Of a DNA stretch of 12,927 bases, positions 7,271-12,927 are shown piece by piece. Source of the stretch: Erysipelotrichaceae bacterium (GTDB lineage Bacteria > Bacillota_I > Bacilli_A > Erysipelotrichales > Erysipelotrichaceae); assembly GCA_021442745.1 (NCBI GenBank), contig JABUSI010000217.1:1-12927 (forward strand), written 5' to 3'. The notes beneath the pieces were generated by a model. It saw only the letters and a list, made by a program, of their open reading frames with translations. It was not told where the DNA came from and searched no databases. The translations under genes and the position numbers were made by a program. The stretch's first letter is position 1, and each line of letters starts with the position of its first letter.

Positions 7271-8068
7271 TCATTGTTCTCCTTTTATTTTTTCATTTTG
7301 TAAAACCTGCAATACGTCTATCGCATAGGCAATACCGTCTTCATCAACCGGCTTTGTGACAACATCACTGATTTCCTTCAGTCGGTTTTCTCCCTGCCCC
7401 ATCGCCACAGATACGGTAGCATGCTGCAGCATTTCATAATCGTTCAGGGAATCCCCGAACGCCACACTTTCCGTTGCCCCGACATGATTCATATAGACAT
7501 CCATTCCGTGTGCTTTACTCGCAAACGACAATACCAGATCGGCATACGTTATATACGACGGAAAAGAGCGGATTTCCGGAATTTCATTGTATTCCCGGTA
7601 ATCGTGTCCTTTATCCGCAAATGCCAGCATCATCAGAATCTTCTGATCGGTATACGGTTTGATCGGCGGTACCGGTTCATGCAGAAATTCCAGTGCAATC
7701 AGCGCATTTTCATTCGGCTGTTCCGTCATATTCCATCCGTCATCATGAATCAGCATCACCTGATGGCCGTTGTTTTTCGCCACATCCATCACGTGTTTTA
7801 CCGTTTTGGGACTGAAATGCTTCCGTTGCAGGACGTCCTTGTTACCGTTAATCACTTCCACACCGTTTCCGCAGATATACCCGTCCCAGTCAAACATGGT
7901 ATATACGATATTGTGTGTCAGGTTTTCAAACGTCCGTCCGGTTGCCAGACAGATTTTATAGCCTTCCTTCTGCAGACGTTTCAACACCGTCTGCGTCGAA
8001 AGCGGAACATTTCCCGTCTTCGTATCAACCAGCGTACCGTCCACGTCAAAAAATAATACAGGTTTCAT
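7271..8068 (-). CDS. HAD-superfamily phosphatase, Cof-type (subfamily IIB)
   Basis: This 265-residue cytosolic phosphatase probably acts on a small phosphorylated metabolite such as a sugar phosphate or flavin; specificity within the Cof group cannot be read from sequence. Motif I is DVDGTLVD with nucleophile Asp8 and acid/base Asp10. Motif II is the Thr43 of LATGR. A large C2-type cap lies between motif II and the Lys of KAHGM (motif III). Motif IV is GDSLND. Three in-frame ATGs occur. I chose the third, at 8068, because AAGGTGAT lies about 7 nt upstream, while the first ATG (8089) overlaps a TATAAT box. It heads the operon with the aminopeptidase and SGNH hydrolase, and its TGA is one base from the next ATG. 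Confidence 0.88.
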   Translation of the reverse strand: MKPVLFFDVDGTLVDTKTGNVPLSTQTVLKRLQKEGYKICLATGRTFENLTHNIVYTMFDWDGYICGNGVEVINGNKDVLQRKHFSPKTVKHVMDVAKNNGHQVMLIHDDGWNMTEQPNENALIALEFLHEPVPPIKPYTDQKILMMLAFADKGHDYREYNEIPEIRSFPSYITYADLVLSFASKAHGMDVYMNHVGATESVAFGDSLNDYEMLQHATVSVAMGQGENRLKEISDVVTKPVDEDGIAYAIDVLQVLQNEKIKGEQ

Positions 8069-8087
8069 GCAAAACATCACCTTTGAC

Positions 8088-8096
8088 ATTATAGCA
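8088..8096 (-). promoter_or_regulatory. Extended -10 promoter for the HAD/aminopeptidase/SGNH operon
   Basis: On the minus strand TGC precedes a perfect TATAAT (8093 down to 8088). No good -35 is seen, because the space is taken by the upstream terminator. The predicted start, near 8081, is only about 13 nt from the chosen ATG, so the ribosome site would sit at the very 5' end of the mRNA. Confidence 0.5.
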
Positions 8097-8097
8097 C

Positions 8098-8122
8098 AAA
8101 AAAAGAATTCCCTTTCGGGAAT
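8098..8122 (-). terminator. Terminator of the 97-residue orphan gene
   Basis: On the minus strand ATTCCC and GGGAAT (8107-8112 with 8117-8122) form a stem around a GAAA loop, followed by TC and then seven T (complement of 8098-8104). It is about 21 nt after the stop of the gene at 8144. Confidence 0.85.
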
Positions 8123-8143
8123 CCCTCGTATTACATGGTAATC

Positions 8144-8437
8144 TTACAAGCAATCTGCGTATTTACGACGAGATTCATGTAAATTGTCACAATAGTAACG
8201 AACTGTCAACGCAACGCCATACCCTGTCTTTGTTTCCGGCTTAACCAGAATGTTGTCACCTTCCAGTAATGCATCGTAAATAGCTTTACAAGCAGTGGTA
8301 GTATTTGTCACACCCGGTTCAACCTTAGCGTTCAAGTCTTTTGCGTTTACTTCGATGTATAACCAGTTTTGGTTATGAGCATCCCATTTCATTTCGTTGA
8401 TTGTGTTCATGTAATCAGCAACTGTACATTTAGCCAT
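8144..8437 (-). CDS. Uncharacterised 97-residue protein, probably highly expressed
   Basis: I do not recognise this family. The 97-residue product has no signal peptide or membrane span. It is mixed in charge and relatively rich in Asn, Lys, Tyr and Thr, with phrases such as NQNWLYIEV and LTVRYYCDNL, and it ends in a basic Arg/Lys stretch. Four cysteines (positions 4, 50, 83 and 96) show no evident zinc-binding spacing. The start at 8437 has GGAGG about 9 nt upstream; the frame can extend to 8605, but only through the promoter and a neighbouring terminator. The gene has its own promoter and terminator. Codons GCT, GTT, GGT and CGT are frequent, a pattern shared with enolase but not with other neighbours, which suggests high expression. 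It is a soluble protein of unknown function. Confidence 0.85.
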   Translation of the reverse strand: MAKCTVADYMNTINEMKWDAHNQNWLYIEVNAKDLNAKVEPGVTNTTTACKAIYDALLEGDNILVKPETKTGYGVALTVRYYCDNLHESRRKYADCL

Positions 8438-8462
8438 TTGTATTACCTCCAACCATAGATAA

Positions 8463-8491
8463 ATTGTATCATATTTTCCTGATGTAAACAA
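8463..8491 (-). promoter_or_regulatory. Promoter of the 97-residue orphan gene
   Basis: On the minus strand TTGTTT (8491 down to 8486) lies 17 bp from TACAAT (8468 down to 8463). The predicted start near 8456 gives a leader of about 19 nt containing GGAGG. Confidence 0.5.
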
Positions 8492-8492
8492 G

Positions 8493-8512
8493 AAAAAGCC
8501 GATTTTATCGGC
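8493..8512 (-). terminator. Terminator of the malQ operon
   Basis: On the minus strand GCCGAT and ATCGGC (8507-8512 with 8498-8503) form a stem around an AAA loop, followed by five T, a C and two T. It lies about 28 nt after the stop of the 113-residue membrane protein and just upstream of the next promoter. Confidence 0.8.
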
Positions 8513-8540
8513 CTTTCTGACTATGAAACCCTTTACATTA

Positions 8541-8882
8541 CTAATCGAAGAATGCCCAGCCGCAGTAAATGTATACCAGACTGACCACAAATCCCCTGAC
8601 ACCAAGGAAATTGAACACCGTTTTCAATGCCGGGAATACCACATATCCCAGTTCCCAGCATACAAAGAAAAACACCACAAATGCCAGAATCAGTTTCTTA
8701 AACCACGATTCGTTTTTCCGGCGTTTCTTCTGACACAACGATACCCCGAACGCAAACAATACCGCATCCTTCAGCAATACCACCAGCGTACCGGCACCGT
8801 TAAACGTGAAGAATCCTTCCACCAGCCTTACAATCAATGCTCCCACCAGAGCCACCGCAATCGGTAATCCGTACTTTTTCAT
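8541..8882 (-). CDS. Small four-helix membrane protein of unknown function
   Basis: This 113-residue protein is not recognised. It has four predicted membrane helices (about residues 4-24, 31-50, 62-84 and 90-111), a basic loop QKKRRK after the second helix, and no obvious catalytic motif. By the positive-inside rule the loop between helices 2 and 3 is cytoplasmic, as is the N-terminus (MKK). The ATG at 8882 is one base beyond the malQ stop (TAGTATG), with an AGG-type ribosome site inside the last malQ codons, so it is translated in the wake of malQ. The frame extends to 8909, but only by overlapping malQ. The pairing with a maltodextrin enzyme suggests a link to sugar use or the envelope, but this is guilt by association only. 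Confidence 0.8.
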   Translation of the reverse strand: MKKYGLPIAVALVGALIVRLVEGFFTFNGAGTLVVLLKDAVLFAFGVSLCQKKRRKNESWFKKLILAFVVFFFVCWELGYVVFPALKTVFNFLGVRGFVVSLVYIYCGWAFFD

Positions 8883-8883
8883 A

Positions 8884-10374
8884 CTATACCTGCTTTCTGC
8901 CTCTGGCATACATCGAGGTTACCGATGCAATCCGTTTTGCCAGTCCGGCGTTGTATTGTTTCTTCTGCATTCTCCATTTCCAGTTGGTACCGACCGTACC
9001 CGGCTGGTTCATCCGCGCACTGTCATCCAGGCCGATATAATCCTGCATACATCCGATAAACACATTGGCAACCGAGCGCATACCGGCTTTGATCATCGCC
9101 CAGTTGAACTCTTCCTCTTCGGAAATATTCAGATATTCCATCGCAAATTTCATATCATTCTGTGCAACGGAATTCTTCCAGCCCATAACGGTGGAATTGT
9201 CATGCGTACCGACGTAACAGATACTGTTACGGACATACGAATGCGGAGCATGGTCGCTGGCTTCCCTGGCATCAAATCCGAACTGCAATACTTTCATCCC
9301 CGGGAATCCCGAATCATCCAGTAGTTTCTGTACTTCCGGCGTATGATATCCCAGATCCTCCGCAATGAATTCCACATCCGGGAATTTCTGTTTCAACACG
9401 GAAATAAAATCCATTCCGGCACCTTTTTTCCATACACCGTTCCGTGCCGTCTTATCCCCGTACGGAACTTCCCAATACGATTCAAATCCGCGGAAATGAT
9501 CAATCCGTACGATATCAAAATAACGCGAAGTCGCTTCCACCCGTTTCATCCACCACAAGTACTGATCTTCCTTCATCTTCTTCCAGTTATACAACGGATT
9601 TCCCCATAACTGCCCGTCCGGTGTGAAATAATCCGGTGGTACACCGGCAACACCCGTCGGAAGGTTTTCCCTGTCCAGTTCAAACTGCGACGGGTTTGCC
9701 CATACGTCACAGGAATCCAACGGTACGTATATCGGCAAATCCCCGATCAGTCGAATCTTTTTACTATGCGCATAACTTTTTAAAGCATCAAACTGACGGA
9801 AAAACAGGAATTGTACAAAACTGTAGAAGTTGATATCCTCCTTCAGCAGTTTTTTATACTTTTCCACCGCTTTCGCGTCACGTAAACGGATTTCACTGTC
9901 CGGCCAGTCAATCCAGCTCTTCATTCCGAAATGCTTCTTCACACTCATATATAAGGCGTATTCTTCCAGCCAGCTCTGATTCTTCAGTTTGAAGACAATA
10001 AACTCATTCTCAAACAGATTCTTCTTTTCATACGCCTTCCGTAACACCGGCCATCTTGTTTCATACAGATACCCGTAATCCACACTGCCGGTATTCGTCT
10101 CTTTCAAGCCCTTCAGATCACTTTTGTTCAGAAAGCCCTCATTTACCAGTTCTTCCGGATCGATAAAATACGGATTCCCCGCATACGAAGAAACACTCTG
10201 GTACGGGGAATCCCCGTAACCGGTCGGTCCGATCGGCAGCATCTGCCAATACGACTGGTTACAATCCACCAGAAAATCCACAAACTCATACGCTTCCTTC
10301 CCAAACGTTCCGATTCCGTACTTTGACGGCAGGGAACTGACAGGAAGCAAGATACCCGAACTTCTGTCTAACAT
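8884..10374 (-). CDS. malQ: 4-alpha-glucanotransferase (amylomaltase, GH77)
   Basis: This 496-residue cytosolic enzyme disproportionates maltodextrins by moving an alpha-1,4-glucan segment onto another glucan or glucose. GH77 landmarks are in order: the start SSGILLPVSSLPS, then IGDLPIYVPLDSCDVWANP near 210-228, the nucleophile Asp292 in RIDHFRG, the acid/base Glu339 in IAEDLG, and Asp392 in GTHDN. The length is normal. The ATG at 10374 has GAGGTG 5-6 nt upstream. No other glycogen or maltose gene lies in the window; the following gene is a small membrane protein coupled at the stop codon. A likely extended -10 promoter sits between this gene and the enolase terminator. Confidence 0.97.
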   Translation of the reverse strand: MLDRSSGILLPVSSLPSKYGIGTFGKEAYEFVDFLVDCNQSYWQMLPIGPTGYGDSPYQSVSSYAGNPYFIDPEELVNEGFLNKSDLKGLKETNTGSVDYGYLYETRWPVLRKAYEKKNLFENEFIVFKLKNQSWLEEYALYMSVKKHFGMKSWIDWPDSEIRLRDAKAVEKYKKLLKEDINFYSFVQFLFFRQFDALKSYAHSKKIRLIGDLPIYVPLDSCDVWANPSQFELDRENLPTGVAGVPPDYFTPDGQLWGNPLYNWKKMKEDQYLWWMKRVEATSRYFDIVRIDHFRGFESYWEVPYGDKTARNGVWKKGAGMDFISVLKQKFPDVEFIAEDLGYHTPEVQKLLDDSGFPGMKVLQFGFDAREASDHAPHSYVRNSICYVGTHDNSTVMGWKNSVAQNDMKFAMEYLNISEEEEFNWAMIKAGMRSVANVFIGCMQDYIGLDDSARMNQPGTVGTNWKWRMQKKQYNAGLAKRIASVTSMYARGRKQV

Positions 10375-10400
10375 ACATTCACCTCATACTTTTCCCTATC

Positions 10401-10409
10401 ATCATACCA
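10401..10409 (-). promoter_or_regulatory. Extended -10 promoter for malQ
   Basis: On the minus strand TGG precedes TATGAT (10406 down to 10401); no convincing -35 is seen. The predicted start near 10394 would give a leader of about 20 nt with the GAGGTG ribosome site. Confidence 0.4.
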
Positions 10410-10410
10410 T

Positions 10411-10436
10411 AAAAAAAGTCACCCTTTCGGATGACT
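10411..10436 (-). terminator. Terminator of the enolase gene
   Basis: On the minus strand AGTCATCC and GGGTGACT (10429-10436 with 10417-10424) form an 8-bp stem with one T-G pair and a GAAA loop, followed by seven T. It lies 11 nt after the enolase stop. Confidence 0.9.
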
Positions 10437-10447
10437 TCGTTAAGAAA

Positions 10448-11764
10448 TTACTTCTTTAAGTTGTAGAAAGCCTTCTTGCCTAAGTATTGAGCAATGTTAG
10501 CTTCACCGCGCTTGTTCAATTCGTCTTCAATACGCATCAGACGGTTGTACTTAGCAATACGGTCTGTTCTTGACAAAGAACCGGTCTTGATCTGACCTGC
10601 GTTCAAACCAACAGCGATATCAGCGATGGTTGAATCTTCGGTTTCACCGGAACGGTGAGATACTACGCATGTGTAGTTGTTCTTCTTAGCCAATTCGATA
10701 GCGTCGAATGTTTCTGTCAAAGTACCGATCTGGTTAACCTTGATCAAGATAGCGTTAGCGATACCCTTTTCGATACCTTCTTTTAAGATACCAGGGTTTG
10801 TTACGAACAGGTCGTCACCAACCAATTGAACTCTGTCGCCCAAACGGTCTGTCAACTTCTTCCATCCGTCCCAGTCAGATTCACCTAAACCGTCTTCGAT
10901 GGAGATAATCGGATATTTTTCAATCCATTCAGCGTACATATCAATCATTTCTTCAGATGTCTTAACGCCACCGTTAGACTTTGTCAATTCATACATACCT
11001 GTTTCTGTGTTATGGAATTCAGATGCAGCAACGTCCATTGCGATCATCATATCTTCACCAGGCTTGTAACCTGCTTTTTCCATAGCTTCAACCAACAGCT
11101 TCAAAGGTTCTTCGTTACCGTCTACGCAGCTAGGAGCGAATCCGCCTTCGTCACCAACGTTTGTATTGTAGCCTTTAGCCTTCAATACTTTACGTAAGTT
11201 ATGGAATGTTTCAGCAGACATTCTCAAAGCTTCCTTCATGTCCTTTGCACCAACCGGCATGATCATGAATTCCTGGAAGTCTACGGTAGAGTCCGCATGG
11301 GAACCACCGTTGATAACGTTACACATCGGAACAGGCAATACCTTTGCGTTGAAACCACCGAAGTAGTTATACAATGGCATACCGTAGAAATCAGCTGCTG
11401 CCAAAGCACAAGCCATGGAAACACCCAATGTAGCGTTAGCACCCAATTGCTTCTTGAATACGTCTCCGCCGCCAAGTTCCAGCATCGTGTGGTCGATCAA
11501 AGCCTGATCGCGAACATCCATACCGATAACAGCCGGAGCGATGATTGTGTTAACGTTGTTAACAGCCTTAGTTGTACCTTTACCTAAATAACGAGTCTTG
11601 TCACCGTCACGCAATTCCAAAGCTTCTCTGACACCTGTACTTGCGCCTGACGGAACCATAGCACGTCCGTAAGCACCGGATTCTGTATGTACTTCTACTT
11701 CAACAGTAGGATTACCACGGGAGTCCAATACTTCTCTTGCATAAACATCAATAATTCTTGGCAT
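10448..11764 (-). CDS. eno: Enolase (phosphopyruvate hydratase)
   Basis: This 438-residue glycolytic enzyme interconverts 2-phosphoglycerate and phosphoenolpyruvate. The N-terminal signature (DVYAREVLDSRGNPT) and the key residues are intact: His155 in GGSHAD, Glu206 in GDEGGF, magnesium ligands Asp244, Glu290 and Asp317, the catalytic base Lys342 in IKVNQIGT, the SHRSGETED loop at 369-377, and Lys393. The length is close to other bacterial enolases. The ATG at 11764 has AAGGAGG with about 11-nt spacing. Codon use is biased to GGT, GCT, GTT, CGT and AAC compared with neighbouring genes, as expected for a highly expressed protein. It has its own promoter and terminator and is not clustered with other glycolytic genes here. 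Confidence 0.99.
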   Translation of the reverse strand: MPRIIDVYAREVLDSRGNPTVEVEVHTESGAYGRAMVPSGASTGVREALELRDGDKTRYLGKGTTKAVNNVNTIIAPAVIGMDVRDQALIDHTMLELGGGDVFKKQLGANATLGVSMACALAAADFYGMPLYNYFGGFNAKVLPVPMCNVINGGSHADSTVDFQEFMIMPVGAKDMKEALRMSAETFHNLRKVLKAKGYNTNVGDEGGFAPSCVDGNEEPLKLLVEAMEKAGYKPGEDMMIAMDVAASEFHNTETGMYELTKSNGGVKTSEEMIDMYAEWIEKYPIISIEDGLGESDWDGWKKLTDRLGDRVQLVGDDLFVTNPGILKEGIEKGIANAILIKVNQIGTLTETFDAIELAKKNNYTCVVSHRSGETEDSTIADIAVGLNAGQIKTGSLSRTDRIAKYNRLMRIEDELNKRGEANIAQYLGKKAFYNLKK

Positions 11765-11795
11765 TTTAAAAAAATCCTCCTTAGATTACGTCTCA

Positions 11796-11804
11796 AGTAT
11801 AGCA
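11796..11804 (-). promoter_or_regulatory. Extended -10 promoter for enolase
   Basis: On the minus strand TGC precedes TATACT (11801 down to 11796). A weak TTTATT sits 17 bp upstream as a possible -35. The predicted start near 11789 leaves a short leader carrying AAGGAGG. The 80-bp gap to the upstream gene shows no hairpin terminator, so some read-through from upstream is also possible. Confidence 0.5.
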
Positions 11805-11844
11805 CATCACCCCAATGAAATAAAGGTAGAAATCGTTCACATTT

Positions 11845-12279
11845 TCACATTTCCGAAGGCAAATCCACAAGGAATACTACCCGATATGTATTCTGCCGGC
11901 AATACACCCTGACCAACACAATACGTGCCGTTTTCATCCACTTTCGCTGATACGGAATCAGATGCAGAATCCCCTCCAGACGATACGTATCCGTCCAGTC
12001 AATCATAGAAATCCTACGCAGATCCCCGGAAATCCGAACCCCCTTCCGATACTCCAGATACGGTTCGATACATACCCGTTCCAGCCGGTTTTCATACCTT
12101 CTGAACAAGGCATTCGCACTCCCGGTAAGATTGGTTCCGAACAATCCCCCTGATACCGGTACAACCTCTCCCACGGAATACCCGTACACAATCCGTACAA
12201 CCTCTTTCTGAAACAATTCCATACATTTGTCCCAGTTTCCATCCGTTACTTCCAGTCTGCATTTGATATAGCGCAACAT
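11845..12279 (-). CDS. Uncharacterised 144-residue basic protein
   Basis: I do not recognise this protein. It has 144 residues and is Arg-rich, with no signal peptide or membrane helix. It contains mixed alpha/beta-looking stretches, a Gly-rich phrase VSGGLFGTNLTG near residue 45, and a C-terminal strand-like segment (YRVVFLVDL). The ATG at 12279 is preceded by GAGGT with about 6-nt spacing, which supports a real gene. It lies 63 nt after the terminator of the 46-residue gene. No good promoter is visible in that gap, and no terminator separates it from enolase. Codon use is not like enolase, suggesting modest expression. It could be lineage-specific; function unknown. Confidence 0.7.
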   Translation of the reverse strand: MLRYIKCRLEVTDGNWDKCMELFQKEVVRIVYGYSVGEVVPVSGGLFGTNLTGSANALFRRYENRLERVCIEPYLEYRKGVRISGDLRRISMIDWTDTYRLEGILHLIPYQRKWMKTARIVLVRVYCRQNTYRVVFLVDLPSEM

Positions 12280-12330
12280 CCAACCACCTCATGGTAACTG
12301 TACGTTGCTTACACGCATTTCCTATTCAAT

Positions 12331-12354
12331 AAAAAAAGCCGATTATTTCGGCTT
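12331..12354 (-). terminator. Terminator of the 46-residue gene and perhaps the tRNA operon
   Basis: On the minus strand AAGCCGA and TCGGCTT (12348-12354 with 12336-12342) form a 7-bp stem around an AATAA loop, followed by five more T. The TAA stop of the 46-residue gene (12343-12345) lies in the loop. It is the first clear hairpin terminator after the tRNA cluster. Confidence 0.85.
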
Positions 12355-12483
12355 ATTCATGAACTCTTTGAATTGTTTGTGACGCTGTCTTAACAACAGA
12401 ACCGGAAAGACAATGCAACTTGCGGCAATGACCACAAGGCATGCCATCACAACGGATTGATATACGACTTCGAATGCTTCCAT
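12343..12483 (-). CDS. 46-residue single-span membrane peptide
   Basis: This short frame encodes 46 residues: an acidic N-terminus (MEAFE), one hydrophobic helix at about 11-31, and a basic tail (RQRHKQFKEF, ending KPK), so it should sit with its C-terminus in the cytoplasm. The ATG at 12483 has GGAGGG 6 nt upstream, and the stop falls in the loop of a rho-independent terminator; together these make it a convincing gene despite its size. It begins 40 nt after the tRNA-Lys 3' end. No promoter is visible in that gap, so it may be transcribed with the tRNAs. I do not recognise a family. The form is that of small bacterial membrane peptides (regulator, toxin or complex subunit), but nothing in the sequence picks one. 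Confidence 0.7.
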   Translation of the reverse strand: MEAFEVVYQSVVMACLVVIAASCIVFPVLLLRQRHKQFKEFMNKPK

Positions 12484-12523
12484 ACAGAACCCTCCAAACG
12501 AATACTTCCGTAAAATAAAAAAA

Positions 12524-12599
12524 TGGTGATCCGTGGGCGACTCGAACGCCCGACCCTCTGATTAAAAGTCAGATGCTCTACCGACTGAGCTAACGGATC
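12524..12599 (-). tRNA. tRNA-Lys (anticodon TTT)
   Basis: This is a 76-nt cloverleaf with acceptor GATCCGT/ACGGATC, discriminator A and encoded CCA (12524-12526). The anticodon is at 12564-12566 in a CTTTTAA loop. It is the last tRNA of the cluster, followed by seven T with no hairpin. Confidence 0.97.
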
Positions 12600-12604
12600 A
12601 GCAA

Positions 12605-12680
12605 TGGCTGGGGCACCTGGATTCGAACCAGGGCAATGCCAGAGTCAAAGTCTGGTGCCTTACCGCTTGGCTATGCCCCA
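12605..12680 (-). tRNA. tRNA-Gln (anticodon TTG)
   Basis: This is a 76-nt cloverleaf with acceptor TGGGGCA/TGCCCCA. The T1-A72 first pair is typical for tRNA-Gln. The discriminator is G and CCA is encoded. The anticodon is at 12646-12648. Confidence 0.97.
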
Positions 12681-12690
12681 AAAAGAAAAG

Positions 12691-12775
12691 TGGTGGGGAG
12701 AGGCAGATTCGAACTGCCGAACCCGATGGGAACTGAGTTACAGTCAGTCGCGTTTAGCCACTTCGCTATCTCCCC
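12691..12775 (-). tRNA. tRNA-Tyr (anticodon GTA)
   Basis: This is an 85-nt class II tRNA with a long variable arm, acceptor GGGGAGA/TCTCCCC, discriminator A and encoded CCA. The anticodon is at 12739-12741. Confidence 0.97.
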
Positions 12776-12780
12776 ACTTC

Positions 12781-12856
12781 TGGTGCCGGATATAGGACTC
12801 GAACCTACAACCTACTGATTACAAATCAGTTGCTCTGCCAGTTGAGCTAATCCGGC
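12781..12856 (-). tRNA. tRNA-Thr (anticodon TGT)
   Basis: This is a 76-nt cloverleaf with acceptor GCCGGAT/ATCCGGC, discriminator A and encoded CCA. The anticodon is at 12821-12823. It is separated from tRNA-Tyr by only 5 nt. Confidence 0.97.
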
Positions 12857-12871
12857 GACTTCTCATAAAAA

Positions 12872-12927
12872 TGGTGGAGGTTAACGGGCTCGAACCGCTG
12901 ACCCTCTGCTTGTAAGGCAGATGCTCT
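12872..12927 (-). tRNA. tRNA-Val (anticodon TAC), cut by the window edge
   Basis: The 3' part of a tRNA is present: the T arm, variable loop, anticodon arm (anticodon at 12912-12914 in a CTTACAA loop), acceptor 3' strand and encoded CCA. The 5' acceptor strand and most of the D arm lie beyond the window. Confidence 0.95.

Noticed and set aside
7421..8056. 211-codon plus-strand frame opposite the HAD phosphatase
   Set aside because: The HAD gene has intact motifs, a ribosome site and operon context. The opposite frame has no family features and is His/Ile/Arg-rich, as expected of a shadow.
8438..8605. N-terminal extension of the 97-residue orphan to 153 residues
   Set aside because: The extension crosses the promoter and the malQ operon terminator, and lacks a ribosome site. 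The ATG at 8437 has GGAGG at good spacing.
12604..12818. Two overlapping plus-strand frames of 60 and 63 codons with phrases such as GAPGFEPG and GLEPTTY
   Set aside because: They lie exactly antisense to the tRNA-Gln, tRNA-Tyr and tRNA-Thr genes. Such peptides are a familiar annotation artefact of the conserved tRNA T arm.

Overview
The window reads as chromosomal housekeeping DNA from a low-to-moderate GC Gram-positive (Bacillota-type) bacterium, possibly an Erysipelotrichales-like relative; that placement is only an impression. The supports are strong AGGAGG-type ribosome binding sites, sigma-A-like promoters with very short leaders, U-tract hairpin terminators, tRNA genes that encode their own CCA, and a VanH-like D-lactate dehydrogenase. 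There is no transposase, integrase, phage gene, CRISPR array or attachment site, and no gap over 300 bases without a gene.

Layout. Bases 1-58 are the hydrophobic end of a plus-strand gene closed by a terminator. A minus-strand pair follows: a class I aminotransferase (1114-2283) and a D-2-hydroxyacid dehydrogenase (130-1110), tightly coupled. Together they could turn an amino acid into a 2-keto acid and then a D-2-hydroxy acid. A divergent promoter region (about 2319-2381) also drives the only complete plus-strand gene, a DUF2207-type membrane protein (2406-4853) with a signal peptide, five predicted membrane spans and a Gly/Ser-rich tail. It shares a bidirectional terminator with the convergent operon behind it.

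That operon runs on the minus strand as HAD phosphatase (7271-8068), M29 aminopeptidase (6034-7269) and SGNH hydrolase (4899-6023). Both junctions are translationally coupled. Further right, all on the minus strand, are a 97-residue orphan (8144-8437) with its own promoter and terminator, a malQ plus four-helix membrane protein pair (8541-10374), enolase (10448-11764), a 144-residue orphan (11845-12279), a 46-residue single-span membrane peptide (12343-12483), and a tRNA cluster transcribed Val-Thr-Tyr-Gln-Lys (12524 to the window edge, tRNA-Val cut).

The genes serve central metabolism: 4-alpha-glucanotransferase and enolase feed glycolysis, the dehydrogenase regenerates NAD+, and the aminopeptidase and aminotransferase handle peptides and amino acids. 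No clearly new multi-gene system is visible. The best leads are the small uncharacterised proteins: the 97-residue orphan with codon use like enolase, the membrane peptide directly behind the tRNA operon, and the membrane protein coupled to malQ. A second lead is stop codons placed inside terminator hairpins.
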